A stretch of DNA of 64,000 bases, from positions 372,001 to 436,000 of the forward strand of contig NZ_QFFY01000003.1 in the NCBI RefSeq assembly GCF_003131205.1. The letters run 5' to 3'. How positions within the stretch are numbered: the first letter of the stretch is position 1; each line of letters begins with the position of its first letter. Shown here piece by piece: positions 27,539-35,135 of the stretch. The notes beneath the pieces are model-generated. The model was not told the origin of the DNA. It did not search any database and saw only the letters and a list, made by a program, of their open reading frames with translations. Position numbers and translations under genes: made by a program. This stretch comes from Occallatibacter savannae. GTDB taxonomy: Bacteria; Acidobacteriota; Terriglobia; Terriglobales; Acidobacteriaceae.

Positions 27539-27793
27539 ATGGAAGTGCTGCGGCAGTTCAAGATGAATGAGCTCAAGGCGAGGATTCTGCTTTACGAACT
27601 GGAGCACTCTGCTCTAGTTCGCGAGTTGAGGACCGCGGGCGTCTCGAACCAGCGGCGAGCTGAAATACACCGCCGTCTGCCTCGGTTGAAGCTCGAGCGC
27701 ACCGAAGCCAAGAACGATTTCGCTTGGTTGAATGCCGAAGAGCGACTACAGCGTCCCGAGCGACTGTTCCAAGTGTCAGCGATGGTGATCTGA
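27539..27793 (+). CDS. Small helical hypothetical protein, 84 aa
   Basis: The product is almost entirely charged helix (MNELKARILLYELEHSALVRELR, then EIHRRLPRLKLERTEAKNDFAWL) and probably forms a coiled coil. I recognise no family. ATG 27539 has no strong ribosome-binding site; ATG 27563 is another option. It lies just after a palindromic repeat. Confidence 0.45.
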   Translation: MEVLRQFKMNELKARILLYELEHSALVRELRTAGVSNQRRAEIHRRLPRLKLERTEAKNDFAWLNAEERLQRPERLFQVSAMVI

Positions 27794-27943
27794 TTCCTCT
27801 CACCGTTTCCTGATCCTTGAGCGTAGTAGAAGCCTCTTATGGGCGGGATCAAGACAAACGCTCAGCCGAGGATGGCGAGCCCGATGAAAACCGCCACGTA
27901 CCAGTGCATGACAGGTCACATCGCCTCACAGACGTATCGTCTG

Positions 27944-28222
27944 TCAGAACCCCTCCAGGTTCTGCCCAAAATCTTTAATGATCGCGGTGGATATAAGACA
28001 AACGCCTGCGGCACAGCTGATACTTTGCTCAGCGAAGGCGCAAAAGGTAGCCGCATTTGGGCCTGCGGACACGGCCTGGCGGAGTACAGATTCCGCATCA
28101 TCTAAGCAGCGGCCTGCAAAGGCTATTCTCGCCTTGAGATGAGGAGTTCTATTCTCATCGAGCCCAGAGTCAAGCATTTCGAGTTGCGCTCGCAGTCCGA
28201 CAATTCGCTCTTCGTAGGTCAC
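27944..28222 (-). CDS. Possible small helical protein, 92 aa
   Basis: The coding-like part runs VTYEERIVGLRAQLEMLDSGLDE, then LKARIAFAGRCLDDAESVLRQAV, a helical hairpin. The GTG start at 28222 is the best guess, because sequence further upstream is the palindromic repeat at 28.3 kb. No ribosome-binding site is visible. The last 35 residues are cysteine-rich and less convincing. Confidence 0.3.
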   Translation of the reverse strand: MTYEERIVGLRAQLEMLDSGLDENRTPHLKARIAFAGRCLDDAESVLRQAVSAGPNAATFCAFAEQSISCAAGVCLISTAIIKDFGQNLEGF

Positions 28223-28717
28223 AAGGCGAATTCTATAGCGGAAGGCCTGATCATGGCAGACAGCTGGAGCTTGGCCCCATGCGAAGCATAGTCCGATTCG
28301 ACGACTGAATTGTGATGGTGGTCGAGTCACAGGCAACTCGGAACAAACAAACGGCAGGCGACGAAACGGCATAGGGACGAGTTGCCGACCTCCATGTTAG
28401 TCAACTGTCAAGAGAAAACGACGAGGCCCTAGGGCGCGCTTTGGAGAGCGCGCGTTGCGATTGATCGGGATCTCGTCCGCGCACGATTGCCTCACGGCTG
28501 ATGGCCCCTGCATCCCGTGCAGGACCGGACATCCATTTGCTGCCTCAGGCTCAAGGCCTTCGCAGATGATTGAGTATGTGTTCTCTGCCAGTCCCGAAAC
28601 AATTCGGAGAGAGCCTCGGGAGTAAAACTCCGTCGCTCAGTCGGCTACATGCAGGACCTGGCAGCCTGCGCTTCGATCGATCCCGATGTTTTTGCTTTTC
28701 CTTATTAGGAAAGGTTT
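28223..28717. other. IS110 3' flank with repeat and hairpin
   Basis: No gene is visible. The stretch contains the palindromic repeat at 28321-28391, a hairpin with arms GCGCGCT/AGCGCGC at 28435-28454, and a short A/T-rich hairpin TTTTCCTTATTAGGAAA just past the transposase stop. Part of this may belong to the IS element. Confidence 0.4.
28321..28391. repeat. Dispersed palindromic repeat, copy 6
   Basis: Perfect arms GGCAACTCG (28332-28340) and CGAGTTGCC (28378-28386) enclose 37 nt that include GGCGACGAAACGGCATA, shared with the half copy at 19.6 kb. Confidence 0.65.
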
Positions 28718-30020
28718 TTATGCAGCTGCGGTCTGCACGAAATCCTGTTGTCTGCGTTCAACCGCCAGCATGTAGCAGACCATCTTCCTGGCAACTGCAA
28801 GGGTGGCCCGGTTGGGATTTCCTCTCTCCAGCTCACGTGCTCGGATCATCGCCAGTTCCGGTGAGTCCCTAGGCGCCAGCTTCGCAGCTTCGACCAGCAC
28901 TCGCTGGATATGCTTGTTCCGCTGCTTCGATAGCGGCATCCTCATTACCTTGTCCGCCGAACTCTTCTCATCGGCGCACAAGCCGCAGTAGCTGATCGCC
29001 TGCCGGTTGGAGCTGAAGCGCGTGTAGTCACCGATCTCGAGAGCCCATGTGAGCGCCGTGATCGAGCCAACTCCGGGAACAGTGCGCAACCGCCGCAGCC
29101 GCTCTCTCAGCAAGGGATCGCGTTCCAGCGAACTCACCAGGTCGTACTCCAGCTTGCTCGAACGCCGGATCATACCGCGGCTCAGGTTCAGCAATGGACG
29201 CACCGCGTCGTTGATCTCTGCGTTGGTCGACATCATCTCGCCGAAGTAGCCCACCTTGTGCAGCTGACGCTTGTTGTAGCTCACTCCGGTCTCCATCAGC
29301 AGCCCAGAGACCCGGTTCTTCATCTGCACCATCTGCCTCACCACCAGGTTGCGATAACGCAGCACTCGGCGCCTGTCGCGGATCTCAGTCGGGGCTATGT
29401 GGCACTCAGGCAGAAAATCGCATCGGAGACAGTCGGCGATCTTCGCCGCGTCGATCTTGTCGTTCTTCTTCTTGGCTGCCGCAATCGCCCGCAGCATCAG
29501 CGGATGAGCCACCTTCAACTTCTCCGCATGCGGAAGCAGGTAGTCGTAAATCCAACCGGTGAAGATGGTCGCTTCCATCGCCATCATCCGCGGCTGCGGA
29601 AGGGTTCCGATCCACGCATCCAACTCGCGCCGGCTCGAACCGATCTTGCCTTCCCGGTGCACACAACCAGCCGCGTCCTTCACGCAATAGCTGATCGTCT
29701 TCTTGTGAATGTCCAGTCCGATGTAATACATATCGTCTCTGAGGAGCCTCCGAGGTTGTTCTCTGAGTCAGCTCACGCTGAGCTCAGCAGCTTCTTGTAA
29801 CACCTCGCGCTCCTCTTCGACTAAGCATTCAAACAATCCACCCAGAAAGGCGCATCTCGATCCCGCCAGCAACAAAGATTTTCCTTCGGGGCGTGCCTCA
29901 GCTGCTTTCCTTTGCAGTCCGTCGACTCTATATGTCCACGCTGTTACGTCTCCATCGCGAGTGTCAACACCCAGGCTGACATGAAGCGCGCCGAAGCCGC
30001 TCACATCTGTAACCACTGGC
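28700..30020 (-). mobile_element. IS110-family insertion sequence (ends approximate)
   Basis: The element is defined by its intact DEDD transposase gene. IS110 elements lack terminal inverted repeats, so I cannot place the ends from one copy. The roughly 290 nt upstream of the transposase is included because this family keeps a structured noncoding region there. Coordinates are rough estimates. Confidence 0.5.
28718..29731 (-). CDS. IS110-family transposase
   Basis: The 337-residue product is full length for the family. The N-terminal DEDD RuvC-like domain begins YYIGLDIHKKTISYCV (Asp 6) and includes the MAMEATIFTGW region (Glu near 53) and KKNDKIDAAKIADCL (the Asp pair near 89-92). The C-terminal transposase_20 domain has RLRTVPGVGSITALTWALEIGDYTRFSSNRQAISYCGL, split here at the catalytic-serine region. 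IS110 recombinases insert by a bridge-RNA-guided mechanism. No frameshift or internal stop is present, so it may be active. It lies in the middle of the accessory zone. Confidence 0.93.
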   Translation of the reverse strand: MYYIGLDIHKKTISYCVKDAAGCVHREGKIGSSRRELDAWIGTLPQPRMMAMEATIFTGWIYDYLLPHAEKLKVAHPLMLRAIAAAKKKNDKIDAAKIADCLRCDFLPECHIAPTEIRDRRRVLRYRNLVVRQMVQMKNRVSGLLMETGVSYNKRQLHKVGYFGEMMSTNAEINDAVRPLLNLSRGMIRRSSKLEYDLVSSLERDPLLRERLRRLRTVPGVGSITALTWALEIGDYTRFSSNRQAISYCGLCADEKSSADKVMRMPLSKQRNKHIQRVLVEAAKLAPRDSPELAMIRARELERGNPNRATLAVARKMVCYMLAVERRQQDFVQTAAA

Positions 30021-30255
30021 TCAAGGCCTAGTCGCTCGATCCTCGATCAGAATCCAGAGGCTCCGAAGAACCGCGCAGCCTAGTGGTACTTGGGCACGGG
30101 GCTACTCCAACAGCTCAGAATAGAACCGTAGACAGACACCCTTTTGATGAAAGAGATGTTAGGACTTGTGAAATGTGACCGACGTGGTAGAGGGCGACGG
30201 CGCTGGCGTGATGTGCACTCGCTCGATGATGCTTGGTACATCTTCTCGGTCAACC
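29732..30255. other. IS110 5' noncoding region and flank
   Basis: The first about 290 nt upstream of the transposase start contain short inverted pairs such as CAGCTCACGCTGAGCTC. This is where IS110-group elements encode a bridge RNA. An open minus-strand frame (29768-30016) crosses it but starts without a ribosome-binding site. The remainder to 30255 shows nothing. Confidence 0.4.
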
Positions 30256-30423
30256 CTAATCCCTGTGAGCCAGTGGCTCAGGTTCGCGATCGCCAAAACT
30301 TTCAAGTTCCTCGATTTTTTCGTTCAGAATCTGCTTGAGTTGGGAACTCGCCGGATTGTCGCTGTGGTGTTGTTCGATCTTCTTAACTGTGTCTTTCAGC
30401 AGTTGAACCTTTGGATCAGCCAT
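30256..30423 (-). CDS. Tiny helical protein, 55 aa, KxxLLKxTVxxIE family copy 1
   Basis: The product reads MADPKVQLLKDTVKKIEQHH, then PASSQLKQILNEKIEELESFG. It is highly charged and helical with no export signal. GAGAGG lies about seven bases before the ATG, and the 16-bp element CCGGG-GTTTTC-CCTAG is 56 nt upstream. It is related in pattern to the products at 34584-34781 (KLIDILRKTVREID..LRRTLLLKIADLE) and 32740-32931. The function is unknown; two or three interspersed paralogues suggest a real family. Confidence 0.6.
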   Translation of the reverse strand: MADPKVQLLKDTVKKIEQHHSDNPASSQLKQILNEKIEELESFGDREPEPLAHRD

Positions 30424-30478
30424 CTCGAGCCTCTCAGATTACCCTTACGCAGTATTCCTCTGATGATGCTCTACGTGA

Positions 30479-30494
30479 CCGGGGTTTTCCCTAG
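30479..30494 (-). promoter_or_regulatory. 16-bp element, CTAGG-N6-CCCGG in minus orientation
   Basis: The plus-strand sequence is CCGGGGTTTTCCCTAG. It matches the site at 36455-36470 in 15 of 16 positions and lies 56 nt upstream of the 55-residue gene. Confidence 0.5.
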
Positions 30495-30583
30495 TTCCCA
30501 TAGGGTTCAGCAAGCGAGCAAAGGCACAAGCGTTGAACCAAGTCCCCGTGGTTCATAACCAGAAAAGATGCACCAAAATGCCT

Positions 30584-30760
30584 TCAGCGGACAATACGCT
30601 GCACAATTTCCGTCGCAACAACGATCACACTCCAACACAGCCCAAAAAGAGAATGGAACCAGTACGGCTTCTGGATCGGAATGTGCTCTGAAATGAGCAG
30701 GAAAAGCAGCAGAACAGCATCAACGATCAATAGCGCTTGACCCTCAAGCGGTGAATACAT
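30584..30760 (-). CDS. Small membrane protein, 58 aa, two helices
   Basis: Two hydrophobic helices are evident: ALLIVDAVLLLFLLISEHI (about 8-27) and WFHSLFGLCWSVIVVATEIV (about 33-53), joined by a short polar loop with two prolines. It should be an inner-membrane protein with both ends on the same side. I recognise no family. ATG 30760 is chosen over GTG 30769. Confidence 0.55.
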   Translation of the reverse strand: MYSPLEGQALLIVDAVLLLFLLISEHIPIQKPYWFHSLFGLCWSVIVVATEIVQRIVR

Positions 30761-31180
30761 AAGGCCCACATTCTAAGTAGCTTTACGTCCGTCGTTCACC
30801 CCAATTCGATACCGCTTCGTCACTGATGGTTGCGTAAAGAGTTCATAAAGGCGTGCAGAAAGTGGGTTGATTCGTATACTGCGGTGCGCGGTGTACAACG
30901 CCACCAGTTTTGTTGCGATACAGAGTGTGAGACGCTGAACGCACAAAGCTACAACGTGTACAAACCTTCTACATCCGAACAAGCAGACAGGTGCCGCTCC
31001 TCTGCGGGGACGGCACATGTATCGGCACCACAGATTGTGATCACCTACAGGATTGCAATCTGTGGCTTTTTTCTGATCTGCTATTGCCGAGTTCTCTCGG
31101 CAGGCCTCGCCGGATTACACAAGCATCTAACTGTCCGATCAAAGCACCCTACCGTTTGGCGTCGCGAGGAGGGCGGATGC
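30761..31180. other. Gene-free stretch ending in a terminator: possible small RNA
   Basis: No credible protein is encoded, yet a strong rightward terminator sits at 31028-31072. Self-complementary segments (GGTGCCG with CGGCAC near 30992-31018) precede it. A noncoding RNA ending at the terminator is possible. Confidence 0.35.
31028..31072 (+). terminator. Rho-independent terminator without an upstream gene
   Basis: Arms CCACAGATTG and CAATCTGTGG are perfectly complementary around 18 nt and are followed by CTTTTTT. No plus-strand gene ends before it within 1 kb. Confidence 0.65.
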
Positions 31181-31659
31181 GTGAACCTGAGACGCAGGAT
31201 GCAGATAGAACATACCAAGTCTCGTATGAGAGAGTGCGAGGCCGATCTGCAATGGCTCCTGCGAATGCTGACGACTGGCCAGGTCAACCTCGCCTGGATT
31301 TCTGAAAGGGTAGCTGAGAACGAAAAGGATCTGCGGGTCCTTTTGCGGCAGCTGCGGGAGATGGAAAGACTAGAGTTCGAAGAGTCAGCCTGATCCAAGG
31401 GCTTCGCTGAGTCTCGGGAACGGCCGTCGCAGGTGTCGCTGCTGTGACAGACAGCGATGTCTAAGGCATTGATGAAGACCGAGGTAGGTTCCACCGGAGG
31501 TTCCAAGGAACGTACCACGAAATCGGGCATCGGGGGCATAAAGCTCCCATAGCGTTCTGTCGATGTCGCCGGCATAATGGGCGAATTTGAACCATCATCC
31601 AGGAGGGCGGACCATCGGCAGAGCAGACCACCGGATTCGATTTGCCACGAGGTCTTCAT
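31081..31659 (-). CDS. Possible small acidobacterial protein, 3' end uncertain
   Basis: The frame from ATG 31659 (AGAGGG six bases upstream) begins MKTSWQIESGGLLCRWS and continues TERYGSFMPPMPDFVV, a pattern I associate from memory with short acidobacterial hypothetical proteins of about 60-90 residues. After about residue 85 the frame runs antisense to the gene at 31181-31393 and looks noncoding, so the original stop was probably lost or the gene has decayed. Treat only the first third as supported. Confidence 0.35.
   Translation of the reverse strand: MKTSWQIESGGLLCRWSALLDDGSNSPIMPATSTERYGSFMPPMPDFVVRSLEPPVEPTSVFINALDIAVCHSSDTCDGRSRDSAKPLDQADSSNSSLSISRSCRKRTRRSFSFSATLSEIQARLTWPVVSIRRSHCRSASHSLIRDLVCSICILRLRFTHPPSSRRQTVGCFDRTVRCLCNPARPAERTRQ
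31181..31393 (+). CDS. Small helical protein, 70 aa
   Basis: The product (MQIEHTKSRMRECEADLQWLLRMLTTGQ, split by convention, then ISERVAENEKDLRVLLRQLREMERLEFEE) is a charged two-helix coiled coil. The GTG start has GGAGGG eight bases upstream; ATG 31199 is the alternative. I recognise no family. It overlaps the antisense tail of the frame at 31081-31659. Confidence 0.5.
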   Translation: MNLRRRMQIEHTKSRMRECEADLQWLLRMLTTGQVNLAWISERVAENEKDLRVLLRQLREMERLEFEESA

Positions 31660-31814
31660 CGAGCACCCTCTTCCGTCCAAGCGTAAGCAGTCGCGTTGAT
31701 TATGCCCAACCGAGGTTGAGGGACAATAGCCCTGAATCACACCGCTGTTCAGGCCTCGCCTTCAAGATCAAGGGCTCGGCGCCGATAAATTCTCGGCTCG
31801 ATGTGTTATGGAGA

Positions 31815-32027
31815 TCAACGTGGCTGGGGGTCTTCGGGTTCGGTCACCGGCAACGCAGCTTCGCTGGTTTTTTGCAGAATGTCTCGTGACTCTTCAACCC
31901 TGGCCGCGCTGCTTGCGAGCGTCTCTCGTATCGAATGCTCAAGAGCTTTTGAAGCTTCGATAGCGAATACAGACGAGTCAAGTGTCTCGGCGGATCGTAT
32001 GAGCGCGCGGTCTGTCGGATCGTCCAT
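31815..32027 (-). CDS. Small helical protein, 70 aa
   Basis: The product (RALIRSAETLDSSVFAIEASKAL, then ETLASSAARVEESRDILQKTSEAAL) is one long amphipathic helical stretch with an acidic tail. The SxxxIxxT-type spacing resembles the neighbours at 32056 and 32352, so these may be diverged tandem duplicates. I recognise no family and see no clear ribosome-binding site. Confidence 0.4.
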   Translation of the reverse strand: MDDPTDRALIRSAETLDSSVFAIEASKALEHSIRETLASSAARVEESRDILQKTSEAALPVTEPEDPQPR

Positions 32028-32055
32028 GTCCGGATTGTAGTCTCGTTCACCGTAA

Positions 32056-32376
32056 TCACATAATCCGTTCCGGTGTGGTCTGATGCACGGAGGGCTGACA
32101 GTGGACGTTGTCAGCTCTCTTTCTCACACGGATCTCTTTGGCTCGATGCGAGAGCGCAACGTCAGACTGTCCAGTCCGGGGGGGAGAAGCAACCATAGCA
32201 TCTTGCAGAATGCAGGAGATGAGCTGGTCGGTCCTTCTAATCGTTTTTTTTGAGCGCTGCACAACTGAGGCAGTTTGCGTTAATTGGTGACGAGCTTGAG
32301 CCGCCAATCGGAGTGTACTTTCCGTGACGTCATACGCCACTGCAACGGGCTTCAGAGGAGGATTTGCGAAATGCAT
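32056..32376 (-). CDS. Hypothetical protein, 106 aa
   Basis: The central helix (ESTLRLAAQARHQLTQTASVVQ, then RSKKTIRRTDQLISCIL) is similar in pattern to RAIERECIASTRERISRTGELI encoded next door at 32352-32633. I take ATG 32376 as the start; an upstream ATG at 32415 would place the promoter element inside the gene. The 16-bp element CTAGG-AAATAC-CCTAG lies 40 nt upstream. The function is unknown. Confidence 0.45.
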   Translation of the reverse strand: MHFANPPLKPVAVAYDVTESTLRLAAQARHQLTQTASVVQRSKKTIRRTDQLISCILQDAMVASPPRTGQSDVALSHRAKEIRVRKRADNVHCQPSVHQTTPERIM

Positions 32377-32633
32377 CTTCTCGACATTCTTAGCGTGAGT
32401 ATTTTCCCTTTCCAACTAGGAAATACCCTAGTGGAGCGAGGTTGATTCGGAGCGCAAAACCCGAAGCTCTCAACTGGGTAGATGAGCTCTCCGGTCCTGC
32501 TAATTCTCTCCCGAGTTGATGCTATGCACTCTCGCTCTATGGCCCGTTGAGCAGCGCAGAGGACGAGCCGCTGTCGGGATGTGCGGAGGACATTCGAAGA
32601 GGTGCGGAGAGCGTGTTCGGTGAAACCGGCCAC
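32352..32633 (-). CDS. Possible degenerate paralogue of the neighbouring helical proteins
   Basis: Only the middle (QRLVLCAAQRAIERECIAST, then RERISRTGELIYPV) looks coding, and it resembles the 32056-32376 product. The start has no ribosome-binding site, and the tail runs across the promoter element and start of the next gene. It may be a decayed duplicate. Confidence 0.25.
   Translation of the reverse strand: MAGFTEHALRTSSNVLRTSRQRLVLCAAQRAIERECIASTRERISRTGELIYPVESFGFCAPNQPRSTRVFPSWKGKILTLRMSRRCISQILL
32416..32431 (-). promoter_or_regulatory. 16-bp palindromic element CTAGG-N6-CCTAG
   Basis: CTAGG AAATAC CCTAG is a perfect 5-bp inverted repeat with a 6-bp spacer, 40 nt upstream of the 106-residue gene. 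Confidence 0.55.
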
Positions 32634-32739
32634 AGGGGGATTGTACGCGCGATTTGAAGCGGATCAACGCGTTGGATGGATTATGAACGAAGGTTCATCC
32701 TTGTGGCGCTTTGTGCGGCTTCAGCTCGTCGGTCCCTGT

Positions 32740-32931
32740 TCAACCCGCATCAGGATGGAATAGAACTACTTTCATTCGGGACTTCGGCTTTGTGAGCCGC
32801 TCAGAAAGACGCAGAAGAACGCGCCGCCGGATCTTCTCAAAGAGTTGAGGATCATCGGTGCCGTGCTTTCTCTCAAGTTCAGCGATCGTTCGGAGGACAG
32901 CTTCGGCTACGGGGGCGCGCTTGGAATCCAT
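32740..32931 (-). CDS. Tiny helical protein, 63 aa, family copy 2
   Basis: The product (APVAEAVLRTIAELERKHG, then PQLFEKIRRRVLLRLSERL) has the two-helix plan of the proteins at 30256-30423 and 34584-34781: xxLLRxTxxEIE, a short D/P-containing loop, then LxxxLLxKIxxLE. It is highly charged and cytoplasmic. ATG 32931 is chosen; no strong ribosome-binding site is visible. The function is unknown. Confidence 0.5.
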   Translation of the reverse strand: MDSKRAPVAEAVLRTIAELERKHGTDDPQLFEKIRRRVLLRLSERLTKPKSRMKVVLFHPDAG

Positions 32932-33050
32932 TGGCTGCAACTACTCAGCTCATTAGAGATGCGAGATGTGCCAAAGAGGTTTACGGTCCGTAAGTGAAAA
33001 TTGCTGTATGTCCTAGACCTCTCCGCCATCGGGGGAGGGCGGAATTTGCG

Positions 33051-33272
33051 TCAAGATGCCTGCTCCAAGTAGTGCAGCTTAGCGGCCTCAGCGATTAGCT
33101 CGAAACGCAGTTTGTCTTCCGGGTCGCAGACATGCTTTTGCTCGAGGGTTTGGAGATCAGATTCGCGACTTGCAATGGCGACGGTATGAAAGCAGCGATG
33201 GCAGATCGAATCGACCGTGCCGTCACCAGTATTGAAGCGGTGCGTAAAGGCTCGGTCCATGGCGCAGCTCAT
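33051..33272 (-). CDS. Small putative zinc-binding protein, DGTVDSIC family copy 2
   Basis: The 73-residue product contains FTHRFNTGDGTVDSICHRCF, then ESDLQTLEQKHVC, matching the protein at 13665-13883 almost residue for residue in the motif. The CxxC pair and the H-x-C are all kept. The start is ATG 33272 or 33260. The element CTAGG-GCTTTG-CCTAG lies 50 nt upstream. Confidence 0.6.
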   Translation of the reverse strand: MSCAMDRAFTHRFNTGDGTVDSICHRCFHTVAIASRESDLQTLEQKHVCDPEDKLRFELIAEAAKLHYLEQAS

Positions 33273-33818
33273 TTCAGTGAGGAAGTAACAAAACGTAGCA
33301 TGGATGTTGCCGACAAAGTAACTAGGGCTTTGCCTAGCGATTCTGGCCCGGTCTGAAGCCCGGGCCAAGCGGAGGTTCAATCTTGTTGCGTTCTCGTTCC
33401 ATGTTGCACTACACGGATTAACAGACTGTGACTCTATGCGCAGCGGAAACCCGACCGGTTTGAGACTTTCGCAAGAACTTGAGCAAAGCTGACGCCGGTC
33501 TCCAACTCGCAATCTTGTGAGGCGGTTGCATCTGACCGACCGATATGCCGCCGCCGTCCACAAGCTGGACTAGGATGGTGACGAGCAGGAGGAGTAAAGC
33601 ACGATGCCGCTCTGGCTTCAGAAATAAGGTGTCCGTGGGTCGGATGTCGATGGACCTGCTCAGCAGCTTTCCAAGCCCAAAATTCGGCTCGCGGCAGACC
33701 GATGGCGGGCGAGAACATCGTTCAGGATTTTGGAAATGCTAGCGGCTGAGGTGAGATCCGCGAGGGCTCCTGCTCTCCAAAGCATTGTCGAGCGTCATCG
33801 AACGCAATCGCTAGCTGT
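33273..33818. other. 545-nt stretch without a supported gene
   Basis: Apart from the 16-bp palindrome at 33322-33337, I see no coding sequence or repeat that I can support. Confidence 0.4.
33322..33337 (-). promoter_or_regulatory. 16-bp palindromic element CTAGG-N6-CCTAG
   Basis: CTAGG GCTTTG CCTAG, a perfect 5-bp inverted repeat with a 6-bp spacer, lies 50 nt upstream of the zinc-binding-protein gene. Confidence 0.55.
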
Positions 33819-34217
33819 CTAGGCGAAGCACTCCTCACGGATTGCTGATTCAAGAGCTTCTCTCCCTTTCCATTTCGGGATGAAGCAGCTTACATGGAAC
33901 ACCTCACATACCTGCTCATGATCCTGACCAAGCTTTGACCAGACGATCAGGGGAATGTCCCGCAAACCCGCAACTGTTCGCCAGTGGCGGATAAATTCAT
34001 AGCCACTCTCTTGCTGTAGATCCAAATCGACGACGAGGAGATCGGGCAGCGGCGCTTCACGATTGAGCGCGTCGTATAGAAAGTTCTGCGCCTTCAGACT
34101 GGATGCAAAACTACAAACATCACTGATGCCCACGGAACGCAGAATGGAAAGAGCAACGAGGATATCTTTGGGGTCGTTCTCAAGCACAAGAGCAGACTTG
34201 ACTTTGCAATCCGGCAT
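33819..34217 (-). CDS. Stand-alone receiver-domain protein
   Basis: The 132-residue product is a single CheY-like receiver: SALVLENDPKDILVAL (acidic pocket), phospho-acceptor Asp 64 (LLVVDLDLQQESGYEFIRHWR), PLIVWSKLG and the Lys in FIPKWKG. The DLDLQ..SGYEF pattern is that of the Rcp1-like group, which takes phosphate from phytochrome-type or hybrid kinases. There is no output domain. TGAGG lies five bases before the ATG at 34217. No kinase gene is nearby. Confidence 0.85.
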   Translation of the reverse strand: MPDCKVKSALVLENDPKDILVALSILRSVGISDVCSFASSLKAQNFLYDALNREAPLPDLLVVDLDLQQESGYEFIRHWRTVAGLRDIPLIVWSKLGQDHEQVCEVFHVSCFIPKWKGREALESAIREECFA

Positions 34218-34583
34218 GACTGCCTCAGGGCACAACTCAAATCGTGGAAACTTGTCGCTAGTGTAATTACCGAAGCGGAAGCGTGCAAGCTTGTGGTGGC
34301 GAGGTCTCTGCCTGGGCCTAGGTCGGAAAACGCTCCAAATTGTTGCCTATGTTCGCCTTTGCTTCGCTAATACCTGTTCCACTGTGGAACCTGCCTGAGC
34401 CCTTAATCTGCGCCCAACGGGGTAATTAACGCAGTCGAGGGCTCGGTTTCGGGGGTCCATTCCATAGGGCAACAAGGAAAGAACGGAAGATATGGATTAG
34501 GCCAATACCTTTGCAAAATCGATTGAATGAAGGCCATCCTATTCTCGCCTGCTCTCATCCAAATTGGCAAGCGAGAGTCTGTC
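34218..34583. other. Gene-free stretch between divergent small genes
   Basis: The stretch holds the promoters of the receiver gene (leftward) and of the helical-protein gene (rightward). I see no coding sequence or repeat. Confidence 0.4.
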
Positions 34584-34781
34584 ATGCCGTCTTCATCGAC
34601 TTCCCGAAAGCTTATAGACATTCTGCGTAAGACCGTTCGGGAGATCGATCGGGGAGCACATCTACACCCTGCCGATCCTTCGGTTCACGACTTGCGCCGC
34701 ACGCTGCTACTCAAGATCGCCGACCTTGAACGCGAGGAATTTCTCGGGAGCCAGCCCTCGGTCCGTCTCTCATTTTGCTGA
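34584..34781 (+). CDS. Tiny helical protein, 65 aa, family copy 3
   Basis: The product (SRKLIDILRKTVREIDRGAHL, then DPSVHDLRRTLLLKIADLERE) shows the same two-helix pattern as the 55-residue product at 30256-30423. It is cytoplasmic and highly charged. ATG 34584 is chosen; longer versions add a hydrophobic segment that the paralogues lack. The function is unknown. Confidence 0.55.
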   Translation: MPSSSTSRKLIDILRKTVREIDRGAHLHPADPSVHDLRRTLLLKIADLEREEFLGSQPSVRLSFC

Positions 34782-34786
34782 AATGA

Positions 34787-34921
34787 TCTAGCAGACTGGA
34801 GATCGCGGACCTGGTTCCGCTCGGCGCGAGCTAGATCGCCTTCACAAGGTTGCGAAGGTGGAGAAGCAGTGGGGACAGATGAATCGATAGTGCCATCTTC
34901 ATTTGAACGATGGCCGAACTT
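34787..34921 (-). pseudogene. Broken third copy of the DGTVDSIC family
   Basis: The frame starts KFGHRSNEDGTIDS, as in the two intact copies, then loses one base, so that the expected ICPHCFSTFA segment is present only in the next frame. It returns to the original frame at EGDLARAERNQVRD. The compensated double frameshift removes the CxxC pair, and the closing H-x-C is also absent, so the product could not bind zinc in the same way. Confidence 0.6.
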
Positions 34922-35135
34922 GTCGGGCACTTGCTTCGGGACCACCTTGCCCGAATCCCGCGTCTGCGCCTGCACAGTGACCTGCAAGGGCTGTGGCCCA
35001 AAACATCCCTGCACCTGTGCAAACAATGCCTGATACCTGGATTGTTGCCGACTGTCCTCTGTGCAGTGCGCGTCGCTCCGACCTGCCTCCTGACATCTTC
35101 CGTGGCAGACTGTCTCACCTGCTGTTCACTCGTAA

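Noticed and set aside
31843..31870. Further copy of the palindromic repeat (GGTCACCGGCAACGC)
   Set aside because: Only about 12 bases match and the arm diverges at once; chance similarity is likely.
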